From CAVVIO01 sp963748095 (lineage in GTDB: Bacteria; Bacteroidota; Bacteroidia; Bacteroidales; UBA10428): a DNA stretch of 64,000 nucleotides. The position numbers and the translations under genes were made by a program. The stretch's first letter is position 1, and each line of letters opens with the position of its first letter. The stretch spans positions 8,426 through 72,425 of the forward strand of contig CAVVIO010000037.1 of the NCBI GenBank assembly GCA_963748095.1, in the 5' to 3' direction. This document shows positions 26,112-34,640 of this stretch, one piece after another. The notes under the pieces were generated by a model, which worked only from the letters and a program-made list of their open reading frames with translations, made no database searches and had not been told where the DNA came from.

Positions 26112-26226
26112 CAGTCGTTAAAGAAATAATGATTAGTTAGTAGGTTTAGTTTTAGTTAATGATTAGTTTGTCTTTTTTGTAGTTAGGGTTAAAGGTGGAA
26201 ATTAACAAATTTCCACCTTTATTTTT
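26112..26226 (+). ncRNA. Candidate small RNA, about 115 nt
   Basis: The span between the box at 26098 and a hairpin with T-tract at 26191-26226 has no coding capacity. It contains two copies of TAATGATTAGTT (around 26127 and 26158) and U-rich spacers. The terminator points along the plus strand, away from both flanking minus-strand genes, so it is not theirs. This is an inference from signals only; no known RNA family is recognised. Confidence 0.4.
26191..26226 (+). terminator. Strong plus-strand terminator hairpin
   Basis: A perfect 13-bp inverted repeat (AAAGGTGGAAATT / AATTTCCACCTTT, 4-base loop) is followed by ATTTTTTATC. On the minus strand no T-run follows, so it is oriented to stop plus-strand transcripts. 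Confidence 0.75.
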
Positions 26227-26288
26227 TATCTTTTTTGCCATACCAATTTTTTATTTTCATTTCATTACATCAATTATTTTTTAAATAA

Positions 26289-27350
26289 TTATTTGATATA
26301 ATGCACTATACCTGAAACTGTATCAGATTTCGCCCCTGTCACCGAACTCAGGCAATTAATCCGGTTAAGATACCTTAATGTTCCAAGAAAAGCAAAAATA
26401 AGCGCTTCTTTGAAATTCACAATCGAAGTATCGGGAATAACAGAGATAATTTTAATTTTGTCGGAGATCAATTCCACCAGGTATTTATTTAGAGCTCCTC
26501 CACCTGAAATCATTAGTTTTCCTGTTTCAGTATTATTTAACATACGGCTGATCTGAAAAGAAATATGTTCATAAATAGTACGAAGTATATCTTTTTCAGA
26601 AATATCGAATTTATTAACGACTGGCAAAAAAACAGCCTCTATCCATTCGCGGCCTAACGATTTTGGAGCTGGTTGCCTGTAAAAATCAATATTATTTAAT
26701 TCATTTAACAGGAAAGGATAAATCTTGCCTGATCTGGCAATTAATCCGTCAATGTCATATGGAATACCTGTTTTATATGCAAAGTGATTTATTACAATAT
26801 TTGCGGGACAGATGTCACATGCCAGTCGCCTGCCTTCCTCTTCATACGAAATGTTGGCAAAACCGCCCAGGTTAAGACAATATTCAAATTCTTCAAAAAG
26901 TAATTTGTCTCCCAATGGTACCAGCGGGGCACCTTGTCCGCCCAGGGCAATATCAAGTGTTCTGAAGTCGGTAACAGTGGTAATACCCGTTTCGGCAGCG
27001 ATAGAAGCTCCGTTACCAAGTTGGAAAGTCAATTTTTTTTCAGGCTGGTGGAAGAGCGTATGCCCATGCGAGGCGATCAGATCGACTGGATGATCTGTAT
27101 TTTCCATGAATTTATTAATGCAGGTACCGATGTATTTACCATACTCATTATGCAGGTTCAATAAATTCATGCCTTCCAGATAAATGGAATTTGTAAGTTT
27201 TTCCTGCCAATCTTCCTCGTAGGGGATTGTTTTTGCATCCAGAATACTGTATTTCCATTTCTCATTCATTAATTCGAAACGGCATAATGCGAGATCAAGA
27301 CCATCGAGACTGGTGCCCGACATTACTCCTATGGTATGATAAATAGCCAT
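26289..27350 (-). CDS. anmK: Anhydro-N-acetylmuramic acid kinase
   Basis: 353 aa. AnmK opens the 1,6-anhydro ring and phosphorylates the sugar to MurNAc-6-phosphate in cell-wall recycling. Motifs: YHTIGVMSGTSLDGLDLALC (ATP-binding P-loop-like start), DLIASHGHTLFHQP, VTDFRTLDIALGGQGAPLVP with the catalytic Asp, LNLGGFANISY and MISGGGALN. An ATG at 27356 is also possible, but 27350 puts MAIYH directly before the ATPase motif. It lies 36 bases behind an M23 peptidase, so the two are likely one peptidoglycan-related transcript. Confidence 0.95.
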   Translation of the reverse strand: MAIYHTIGVMSGTSLDGLDLALCRFELMNEKWKYSILDAKTIPYEEDWQEKLTNSIYLEGMNLLNLHNEYGKYIGTCINKFMENTDHPVDLIASHGHTLFHQPEKKLTFQLGNGASIAAETGITTVTDFRTLDIALGGQGAPLVPLGDKLLFEEFEYCLNLGGFANISYEEEGRRLACDICPANIVINHFAYKTGIPYDIDGLIARSGKIYPFLLNELNNIDFYRQPAPKSLGREWIEAVFLPVVNKFDISEKDILRTIYEHISFQISRMLNNTETGKLMISGGGALNKYLVELISDKIKIISVIPDTSIVNFKEALIFAFLGTLRYLNRINCLSSVTGAKSDTVSGIVHYIK

Positions 27351-27386
27351 TTGCATTTATTAATACGAAATTCTTCCAGCTTAAAA

Positions 27387-29132
27387 TTAATAATAAAACG
27401 CTCCGGTGTACCTGGCGGAGTTGTCTTTTTTATCGATCACTACAATTTCAAGGTGGTGTTTTTGCCCCGGTGATAAACGGTCGGGATCAATAGTGTAGCT
27501 GATAGAGTCAGTTTTTTTGTCGTATTCAAACAAAGCCCATTGCCCATCAATATACCCGTTATAATTTTTAATGCCCGATAAATCGTCATTGATCTTAAAA
27601 CTGACAACCTGGTTGGCATAATATTTTCCATTGTTATTGAAATGAATAGGCACTATTTCCGGAGGGACGGTATCAACTAACACCACGAATTTACCGAATA
27701 CATCAGCATTAGCAGTAACAAAACCATTATCCCAGTTGCCGCCTTCGGCAGTATATTTATTGTCCTTATCAATATTTACTATTAAGGCTTTGTTTTCAAG
27801 TCGAGCTGGCAAGTCCCTTGTTCTGAGACTAAGTTCATAATCTTTGTTGACTGGTGTATATTCATCCTGTATGTAATGTATATCCGAATACATTGTACTG
27901 TCTCCGTTTATCCTGGCGTATTTGAAATTAATATTGTTATAGAGGACATATGCCGGAATATAAACCTTCACTTCGCTGTTCTGAAACAGATTGGGCTGAT
28001 TGTAATAAAAGGTAGTTACAAAATTTGAATCCAGATCGGTAGTGGCTGTTGACGTCACTTTATTGTAACTTTCTACCTGGAAGCTGAGTTTTGAAGTATT
28101 ACTGAAAGCATCTTTAACAATAATATCGACAGTATGCAAAGTGTCATCGTTAAAAGCGACTTCTCCATGGTTAAGTACATCTTTGTATATTTTCAGTTTA
28201 TTATTAGGGTCAAGAAAGAGTTTCTGTATGTTCAATTTATTTTTTACCCGTTGTTCATAATCAACCTGGCTTTTAACATAGGAGGTAACATAGAAAGAAA
28301 CTTTGTCCATTGTATGATAATAAATCAGGGTACTGTCGACTAATAATTTGATGGAATATACAGCAAACCTGTTGTTTGTACCGTTCATGTAATCATAGGT
28401 TTCCACGCCGAAACCGATATTACCGGAAACATTTACCGGTTTCCCATTGAGTTTATAATTTCCGTTATTTCCGAAGGGTATTTCAATGTCTTTTTGATTT
28501 TTATAGTCCACAAAGCTTTTATTGTCAAGCGGATAAATTCCTACACGGTAAATAACAGGTTTGATTTTATCTTTAATATTAAAAATATCCGATCCGAATT
28601 TTAATACATTTACAGGTACCTGGTCTTTGGTTGTCCTGATCTCGAAATGCAGGTGCGGGCCTCCTGAAAAACCGGTATTACCGGAATATGCAACTAACTG
28701 ATGCCTTGAAACCGGGAATTTGTCAGGTGGCAGATAAACATCCACTTCAAAACTTTTACGCTGGTATTGAATGTCTTTTATGAACTTTTCAATCTCGGGA
28801 ATATAGGCGCTCAGATGGCCATATACTGTTGTATACCCGTTAGGATGATTAATATACAATGAGTGGCCGTATCCTCCGCTTTGGATTTTTATGCGGGAAA
28901 TATACCCTTTGCCTGCAGCAAAAACTTTCTGTCCGATAACTCCTTCGGTCTTAATATCTATGCCTGCATGAAAATGATCAGCCCTTAGTTCACCAAAATC
29001 ACCTGCAAGATATATTGGAATATCAACCGGAGGAGAAAAGGTTGTGTCGGAATGATTTTGTTGAGCGAAAACAGGGCATTTACCTATATTAATTACTAAA
29101 GCAAAAGTTAGAAAAAGTCTGAGAAATTGCAT
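27387..29132 (-). CDS. Secreted M23 family metallopeptidase
   Basis: ~581 aa. The Met at 29132 is preferred over 29165 because it begins a clean signal peptide (FLRLFLTFALVINIGKCPVFAQ region). The zinc peptidase domain is near the N-terminus (~45-200): DHFHAGIDIKT gives His and Asp ligands and GGPHLHFEIR the second His pair. The C-terminal ~370 residues are beta-rich (Ig-like) with a last domain LSGIKNYNGYIDGQWALFEYD. It probably cleaves peptidoglycan cross-bridges. Next to anmK, which recycles the products. Confidence 0.9.
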   Translation of the reverse strand: MQFLRLFLTFALVINIGKCPVFAQQNHSDTTFSPPVDIPIYLAGDFGELRADHFHAGIDIKTEGVIGQKVFAAGKGYISRIKIQSGGYGHSLYINHPNGYTTVYGHLSAYIPEIEKFIKDIQYQRKSFEVDVYLPPDKFPVSRHQLVAYSGNTGFSGGPHLHFEIRTTKDQVPVNVLKFGSDIFNIKDKIKPVIYRVGIYPLDNKSFVDYKNQKDIEIPFGNNGNYKLNGKPVNVSGNIGFGVETYDYMNGTNNRFAVYSIKLLVDSTLIYYHTMDKVSFYVTSYVKSQVDYEQRVKNKLNIQKLFLDPNNKLKIYKDVLNHGEVAFNDDTLHTVDIIVKDAFSNTSKLSFQVESYNKVTSTATTDLDSNFVTTFYYNQPNLFQNSEVKVYIPAYVLYNNINFKYARINGDSTMYSDIHYIQDEYTPVNKDYELSLRTRDLPARLENKALIVNIDKDNKYTAEGGNWDNGFVTANADVFGKFVVLVDTVPPEIVPIHFNNNGKYYANQVVSFKINDDLSGIKNYNGYIDGQWALFEYDKKTDSISYTIDPDRLSPGQKHHLEIVVIDKKDNSARYTGAFYY

Positions 29133-29243
29133 ATATTTAAAAGTTACAATTTGTAGAATTTTCATAAAAGTGTAAAACTAAAATTTATTATTTGTAATAA
29201 ATACTAAAAGAATATTTTTTTAAATTTGCATTGAACTAATGAC

Positions 29244-29251
29244 TATATTTG
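29244..29251 (+). promoter_or_regulatory. Candidate -7 box (TATATTTG) for the zapA unit
   Basis: Perfect TAnnTTTG, 19 bases before the ATG at 29270. A TTTG at 29225 is 15 bases upstream, closer than usual. Confidence 0.5.
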
Positions 29252-29269
29252 CTACAGCAGAGAACATAA

Positions 29270-29563
29270 ATGAACGCAAAGCATAATGAAATATTGAGTA
29301 ATCTGAGAGACAAAATTAAATCGATTATTTCATTATATGAACATGAGAGGGAAAAGACGAGGCGATTGAGCGCTGAAAAAGAAGAGTTAAAAGATGAAGT
29401 TAAACTGCTGGAAATTAAAATGAAAGAATTGGAAACAAAATATAACAATGCTATTTTAGCAAAAAGTATCGTAGCATCTGAAAGTAATGCTCATGATGCC
29501 AGGATAAAAGTGAACAGGATAGTGCGGGAGATTGATAAATGTATTGCTCTTTTAAACCGGTAA
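29270..29563 (+). CDS. Small coiled-coil protein upstream of zapA
   Basis: 97 aa, nearly all helical. Heptad-like hydrophobics run through IKSIISLYEHEREKTRRLSA and EELKDEVKLLEIKMKELETK, with a charged C-terminal helix RIKVNRIVREIDKCIALLNR. Its position just before zapA (8 bases) and its coiled-coil nature suggest a cell-division role similar to ZapB, but sequence alone does not prove homology. Confidence 0.75.
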   Translation: MNAKHNEILSNLRDKIKSIISLYEHEREKTRRLSAEKEELKDEVKLLEIKMKELETKYNNAILAKSIVASESNAHDARIKVNRIVREIDKCIALLNR

Positions 29564-29570
29564 CTAATAG

Positions 29571-29870
29571 ATGGATAGCTTGGAGGATAAATTATCAATA
29601 AAAGTAAATGTAGCGGATAGATATTATCCCCTTAAAATAGAGAGACAAGAAGAAGAAAAGATTCGAAAAGCAGCTAAATTAATAAATGAAAAAGTTCTTC
29701 AATATAAAAAGAGATACCTCGATAAAGATGTGCAGGATTTTCTTGCTATGGCTGCATTGCAATATGTAACTAAAGTAATAGAAATAGAAGATAAGAACGA
29801 TCTTGTACCTTTATTGGATAGTATCCGTGAAATTAATGAAGAATTGGATGTATATCTAAAAGGAGAGTAA
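29571..29870 (+). CDS. zapA: Cell division protein ZapA
   Basis: 99 aa. ZapA binds FtsZ and bundles protofilaments. The N-terminal beta part (LSIKVNVADRYYPLKIERQEEE) and following helices with KIRKAAKLINEKVLQYKKRY and DVQDFLAMAALQYVTKVIEIED match the family. 6S RNA begins about 30 bases downstream, the same zapA-ssrS order seen in many bacteria. Confidence 0.92.
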   Translation: MDSLEDKLSIKVNVADRYYPLKIERQEEEKIRKAAKLINEKVLQYKKRYLDKDVQDFLAMAALQYVTKVIEIEDKNDLVPLLDSIREINEELDVYLKGE

Positions 29871-29901
29871 TAAAGGTTCTTTAAAATACTATAAAATCAT
29901 A

Positions 29902-30094
29902 GCCCGCATAGTTTCTTCAATAGATTTTGAAACTCAACAGTTCTTAAATTGGAGCAAAGCTCGATTTATTTAGAACAGGCCATAACCCAACTCGTTTGGG
30001 TTCCCGCGTAAAGCGGCAGTGGAAGTTCGATGTAAATTGGCGACTCCACCCATGACGTAATGGGGTTTTATAAACAGTTGAAGAAATGTGCGGG
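29902..30094 (+). ncRNA. ssrS: 6S RNA
   Basis: ~193 nt non-coding interval directly after zapA. The ends pair: CCCGCA (29903-29908) with TGCGGG (30089-30094), and TTTCTTC (29912-29918) with GAAGAAA (30080-30086). Inside are further hairpins around CCCAACTCGTTTGGG, CCGCGTAAAGCGG and ACTCCACCCATGACGTAATGGGG, with unpaired stretches consistent with the 6S open-complex mimic. A T-tract follows at 30095. 6S RNA binds the housekeeping RNA polymerase in stationary phase. Assigned from size, fold and location, not from a covariance search. Confidence 0.75.
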
Positions 30095-30131
30095 TTTTTT
30101 ATTTAATATAAATCAATAATATATAATAAAA

Positions 30132-31703
30132 ATGACAACACAGTTACTAATCACCGAAATACCTTTTATTGTAAAGGGGATTATTGTTGGTGCAGGTTCT
30201 TTTGTTGTTGGGGGTGCAGTTTCATATTTACTTTGGCAGATTACCCTCAGACGAAAAAGCCAGAATATAATTAAGGAAGCCCAGATAGAAGCCGAAGTAA
30301 TAAAAAAGGACAAGATCCTTCAGGCAAAAGAAAAATTTTTACAGCTTAAAAGCGAGCATGAAAAATACATTAATGAAAAGAACAATAAGATCAATGCCAT
30401 CGAAAATCACGCCCGACAAAAAGAGGTTTTAATTTCGCAAAAATTAGAAGAGACACTCCGTAGCAAAAAAGAGATGGAAGCCGTACGAGAAAATCTTAAT
30501 GTTCAAATGTCTGTGGTGGAAAAAAAGACGGATGAACTTGACCGTATGCATAAGCAACAGGTAGAACAACTGGAAGCTATTTCCGGAATTTCGGGTGAAG
30601 AGGCTAAAGAACAATTGATGGAATCGCTCAAAGAAGAGGCAAAGACTGAAGCCATGTCCTATGTGAATGAAATTATGGAAGAAGCTAAAATGACAGCTAA
30701 CCGGGAAGCTAAAAAGGTGGTAATTGAAACCATTCAGCGTGTAGCTACTGAAACTGCCATCGAAAATTCCGTCACAGTCTTTAACATAGAAAGCGATGAG
30801 ATAAAAGGACGTATTATTGGCCGTGAGGGAAGAAATATCAGGGCACTGGAAGCCGCTACCGGCGTTGAAATTATTGTCGACGATACACCCGAAGCTATTG
30901 TACTTTCCGCTTTTGACCCTGTGCGAAGGGAAATTGCGCGACTGGCGCTTCATCAGCTGGTTACCGATGGACGGATACATCCGGCAAGGATAGAAGAAGT
31001 GGTGTCAAAAACAAAGAAGCAGATCGAAGAAGAGATTATAGAAGTTGGAAAACGTACTACCATTGACCTTGGTATTCACGGGCTTCATCCCGAACTGATC
31101 AGGTTAATTGGTAAAATGAAATACCGCTCATCATATGGTCAGAATCTTTTGCAGCATTCACGTGAAGTGTCTAACCTTTGCGGTATAATGGCATCGGAAC
31201 TCGGACTTAACCCAAAGCTGGCAAAAAGAGCCGGACTCTTACATGATATTGGGAAAGTACCTGATGACGAACCAGAAATGCCTCATGCAATTTTTGGAAT
31301 GAAGCTGGCAGAAAAATTCAAGGAAAAACCCGAAATATGTAATGCCATCGGCGCCCATCATGATGAAGTTGAAATGACCAGCCTGTTATCACCAATAATC
31401 CAGGTGTGTGATGCTATATCCGGTGCACGTCCCGGCGCACGCCGTGAGGTGGTGGAATCGTATATAAAACGACTCAAAGATCTTGAAAACCTGGCTTTAT
31501 CATATCCTGGTGTTACTAAAACCTATGCTATTCAGGCTGGCAGGGAACTGCGGGTAATTGTGGGTAGTGAAAAGGTTTCTGATAAGGAAGCGGATAACCT
31601 GTCGTACGAAATCGCTAAAAAAATTCAGGATGAAATGACCTATCCGGGTCAGGTAAAAATTACTGTCATTCGTGAAACAAGGGCGGTTAGCTATGCCAAA
31701 TAG
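30132..31703 (+). CDS. rny: Ribonuclease Y
   Basis: 523 aa. Membrane-anchored endoribonuclease that starts mRNA decay. N-terminal transmembrane segment at ~10-32 (IVKGIIVGAGSFVVGGAVSY), long coiled coil at ~35-190, KH domain at ~205-270 (RIIGREGRNIRALEAATGVEIIVDDTPEAI), and HD domain at ~330-430 with the LLHDIGKVPDDE metal site. The last 13 bases overlap the 3' end of the convergent gene at 31691. Confidence 0.97.
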   Translation: MTTQLLITEIPFIVKGIIVGAGSFVVGGAVSYLLWQITLRRKSQNIIKEAQIEAEVIKKDKILQAKEKFLQLKSEHEKYINEKNNKINAIENHARQKEVLISQKLEETLRSKKEMEAVRENLNVQMSVVEKKTDELDRMHKQQVEQLEAISGISGEEAKEQLMESLKEEAKTEAMSYVNEIMEEAKMTANREAKKVVIETIQRVATETAIENSVTVFNIESDEIKGRIIGREGRNIRALEAATGVEIIVDDTPEAIVLSAFDPVRREIARLALHQLVTDGRIHPARIEEVVSKTKKQIEEEIIEVGKRTTIDLGIHGLHPELIRLIGKMKYRSSYGQNLLQHSREVSNLCGIMASELGLNPKLAKRAGLLHDIGKVPDDEPEMPHAIFGMKLAEKFKEKPEICNAIGAHHDEVEMTSLLSPIIQVCDAISGARPGARREVVESYIKRLKDLENLALSYPGVTKTYAIQAGRELRVIVGSEKVSDKEADNLSYEIAKKIQDEMTYPGQVKITVIRETRAVSYAK

Positions 31704-32569
31704 GGTTTATTCAGTACTTCCAGTAATTCATTGAGTCGCCCGATTTTTTCATGAAAACCTATCCTTTCATAAGAAAGGATTAGGTTATTTATCAGCCGGA
31801 TGATGATTACTTCATTCGAACAAGGGATATAAAATGATTTTTCAGGTTTTATATTCTGCTGAACAACAAAATAATCAATTTCTCTTTTACCCAATACCGC
31901 TCCCTTATTAAAGGGATTAATATAAAAAAGGATATCATCTTGTTCATCTGTTGAATCAGAAAACCGGTATTCGTCTTTATAGGCAAGAATAAAATTTTTA
32001 GGAAGGTTTACCCCGTAAATTGGCAGCCCCAGTTTGTGCGCTACCGACAAATATATGATTGCCATTGAGATAGGATTTCCTTTTTTGGTTTCTATTACCT
32101 GGTTGATGTATGAATTCTGTGGTGAGTAAAAATTACTGCTGTTTTTCGAATATTTATGTACCTCGTAGATTATGTAATTTAAAATCTTAACTTTTTCAAG
32201 TGCCGTGAGATTATTGTTAATTTCCAGCCACACGTCTTTTCGTATGTTCTCGATCTCTTTATCGATCTTATTAAAATTTATTTCAGGAAATTGATACTGG
32301 GCAACAAAAAATGCTCCCTCCAGTATGTATTCAGCACCGCTTTTTCGCCAACGGGCCATGTTTTCACGGGTATGATTGAATTGTATATTGTGAATTACAT
32401 TTTCCAAACGTTCCTGCACCAGTTCATTTAATGTGCTTTCCCATGCCTTTTCCAATTCAGGTATCGCTTCCGTTCCTTGTTGCATCAGGTTGCTTGCAAC
32501 TACATTTATAACTTCAGTATCCGAATCATCAAGGAGTGATATTAGTGCTTTAACTTCTTTGATATCCAT
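31691..32569 (-). CDS. SirB1-like transglutaminase-fold protein
   Basis: 292 aa. The central part (~85-235) resembles the Transglut_core2/SirB1 family: VKILNYIIYEVHKYSKNSSNFYSPQNSYINQVIETKKGNPISMAIIYLSVAHKLGLPIYGVNLPKNF (given here only to locate it). The GNPIS motif has Asn-Pro-Ile-Ser where classical transglutaminases have Cys, so catalysis is doubtful. The N-terminal ~80 residues are helical. It starts 3 bases after udp-like gene 32573-33439, so they are co-transcribed. Function unknown. Confidence 0.75.
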   Translation of the reverse strand: MDIKEVKALISLLDDSDTEVINVVASNLMQQGTEAIPELEKAWESTLNELVQERLENVIHNIQFNHTRENMARWRKSGAEYILEGAFFVAQYQFPEINFNKIDKEIENIRKDVWLEINNNLTALEKVKILNYIIYEVHKYSKNSSNFYSPQNSYINQVIETKKGNPISMAIIYLSVAHKLGLPIYGVNLPKNFILAYKDEYRFSDSTDEQDDILFYINPFNKGAVLGKREIDYFVVQQNIKPEKSFYIPCSNEVIIIRLINNLILSYERIGFHEKIGRLNELLEVLNKPYLA

Positions 32570-32572
32570 TTT

Positions 32573-33439
32573 CTATAATTTAATTAACGTTTGTTCAATT
32601 AAACCGGAAATTATTGGTTCATAATCAGTTGAAAATGATTTAGTGGATCTGTTTGCAACAACTGCACACAAAGTTAGTGAATTATGTCCTAATAATTCTG
32701 ATAACCCGTAAATGGCGGAACTCTCCATTTCATAATTTGTGATTTTCATTCCGTTGAATCTGAAATTCTCCAGTTTTTTATTCAAATCGGGGTACTGCAA
32801 CGGCAAACGCAATGATCTTCCCTGTGGGCCATAAAATCCAGGTGCTGAAATTGTTATTCCGGAAGGGATGCCATCTGCCAAACGTTTTAATAAACTATCC
32901 GAAGCTTTCACAAAATAAGGAATTGCCAATTTTTCATTCCAACTGGTAAACTTCACAAACGCATTAGCTATATCGTGAAGTATCACATTATTAGTATCAC
33001 TGTAAAAATGTAGCACATTGTCAAATCCGGTAGCTATTTCTGACGCAATCCATGAATCTACAGGTATTTCAGGTTGAATTGCTCCTGTAGTTCCGATACG
33101 GATGAGATTCAGAGAGGTGTGTGTTGTTTTGGTTTCCCGTTTTTTAAGGTCGATGTTTACAAGGGCATCCAACTCATTTAATACAATGTCGATGTTATCT
33201 GTTCCGATACCTGTTGATAAGGCAGTAATTCTTTTTCCCTGAAAATATCCTGTGTGGGTAACGAATTCTCTGTTCTGACGGGTGATTTCGATACGTTCGA
33301 AAAAACGGGAAACCTTTTCGACTCTTCCCGGATCGCCAACGAGTATTATATTTTCTGCAATATCTTCGGGATGCAGATGCAGGTGATAAATACTTCCGTC
33401 TCTGTTTAATACTAATTCCGATTCTTTTATTCTTTCCAT
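32573..33439 (-). CDS. Nucleoside phosphorylase (uridine phosphorylase-like)
   Basis: 288 aa, PNP/UDP family. Phosphate-binding VGDPGRVEKVSRFF near residue 33, STGIGTDNIDIVLNEL, LNLIRIGTTGAIQPEIPV, and the ribose/metal motif NYEMESSAIYGLSELLGH. These place it with uridine phosphorylases in nucleoside salvage. The C-terminus is shorter than some family members but ends naturally. Co-transcribed with the SirB1-like gene. Confidence 0.9.
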   Translation of the reverse strand: MERIKESELVLNRDGSIYHLHLHPEDIAENIILVGDPGRVEKVSRFFERIEITRQNREFVTHTGYFQGKRITALSTGIGTDNIDIVLNELDALVNIDLKKRETKTTHTSLNLIRIGTTGAIQPEIPVDSWIASEIATGFDNVLHFYSDTNNVILHDIANAFVKFTSWNEKLAIPYFVKASDSLLKRLADGIPSGITISAPGFYGPQGRSLRLPLQYPDLNKKLENFRFNGMKITNYEMESSAIYGLSELLGHNSLTLCAVVANRSTKSFSTDYEPIISGLIEQTLIKL

Positions 33440-33660
33440 TTTGTCAATACTTTAAAAATTAAAATTATTTAAAAAAAAGATTTCCGACAATCAAAAGTAT
33501 TAACACTGACAGGATTATTTCAGGTTGTGCAAATATGAAAACTGTATGTTGATGGTATTGTGTATAAACAGAATTGTTAAAAATTTGTTCTTTCTAAAAC
33601 GGTATTGATAATTGAGTATGATTAGATAAGGTTACCGGTTTATCGGTAATAAAAGTTTTT

Positions 33661-33668
33661 TATCTTTG
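33661..33668 (+). promoter_or_regulatory. Candidate -7 box (TATCTTTG)
   Basis: Perfect TAnnTTTG, 18 bases before the DUF4293 start at 33686. Confidence 0.5.
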
Positions 33669-33685
33669 GCAAAAAAAATTATATC

Positions 33686-34154
33686 ATGTTGCAGCGGATT
33701 CAAACAGTTTATTTATTTATTGTAGCTATTTTAACAGGTTTAATGCTATTTCTCCCATTGGCTGAAATACTTAATGAGGGAGGCGATGTTCTTACCCTAT
33801 ATAGTTATGGTGTAGTCAACCAAGCATCGGATAAAACAGGTGTCATCTATTCTACTTTACCTATGGCTATAATGATTGCTATTATTTTCACCATTAGCGT
33901 AATTTCTATATTTCTTTATAAAAACAGAACCCGGCAGATGCGATTTTGTGTTTTTAACATCCTGTTGATGGTTGGATTATTAGGGTTAATCCTGTTTTAT
34001 TATCTCTCTAGTTAAAAAGGATATAGGTATTTCCCATCATACTTTCAGGTTATCGATAGTTCTTCCGATCATTAATATTGTGCTTACGTTCCAGGCATTC
34101 AGGGGCATACGAAGAGATGAACTGCTGGTGCGCTCCTACGAGAGATTACGATAG
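33686..34154 (+). CDS. DUF4293 membrane protein, frameshifted near its C-terminus
   Basis: Four-helix Bacteroidota membrane protein of unknown role. As written the frame stops at 34015 after FYYLSS, giving only 109 aa. Deleting one base at about 34010 continues it as VKKDIGISHHTFRLSIVLPI, INIVLTFQAFRGIRRDELLV and RSYERLR with a stop at 34154, which is the conserved fourth helix and basic tail. Total ~155 aa, normal for the family. N-terminus MLQRIQTVYLFIVAILTGLM is typical. Confidence 0.85.
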
Positions 34155-34175
34155 GAATTATTACAGATTTCTGCT

Positions 34176-34631
34176 TTATATGATCACCATGTGTTCCGGA
34201 TCAGTAATTCTTTCACAATAATGACATTTCAACTGTACATCTCTTTTTGAGATCACTTTGAATTTTGTGATTATTTTTTCATTATTGGTAATACATTTCG
34301 GATTGACACATTTCACAATTCCAACCACTTCATCAGGAATTTCCACAACTTTCTTTTCAACTACTTCGTAATTTTTAATAATGTTCAGTTTTGCCTGGGG
34401 GGCTACCAGCGAAATCTTGTTGATTGCCTTATCCTTGAAAAAAGTATCGGATAGTTTTATGATTGCTTTTTTACAAAGTTTGTCACTTTCAAGGTTCGTT
34501 CCGAATGTGATTTTTTTATCTATTTTATCAAGTCCAAGAATGGAAATAACCTTAAAAAGGTTGTTGGCAGGGATATGGTCGATCACTGTACCATTCTTTA
34601 TTGCACTGACTTCCAGTATTTTGTCTTTCAT
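34176..34631 (-). CDS. pyrI: Aspartate carbamoyltransferase regulatory subunit
   Basis: 151 aa. PyrI binds the allosteric nucleotides and holds the catalytic trimers together. The N-terminal domain has GTVIDHIPANNLFKVISIL, and the C-terminal zinc domain has four Cys in CVNPKCITN and LKCHYC. It starts 9 bases after pyrB ends. First step of pyrimidine synthesis. Confidence 0.96.
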   Translation of the reverse strand: MKDKILEVSAIKNGTVIDHIPANNLFKVISILGLDKIDKKITFGTNLESDKLCKKAIIKLSDTFFKDKAINKISLVAPQAKLNIIKNYEVVEKKVVEIPDEVVGIVKCVNPKCITNNEKIITKFKVISKRDVQLKCHYCERITDPEHMVII

Positions 34632-34640
34632 ATTTCTGCT

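Noticed and set aside
30444..30980. 178-codon ORF antisense to rny
   Set aside because: Shadow frame of the coiled-coil coding region; very Phe/Ser/His-rich as expected for antisense of Lys/Glu codons.
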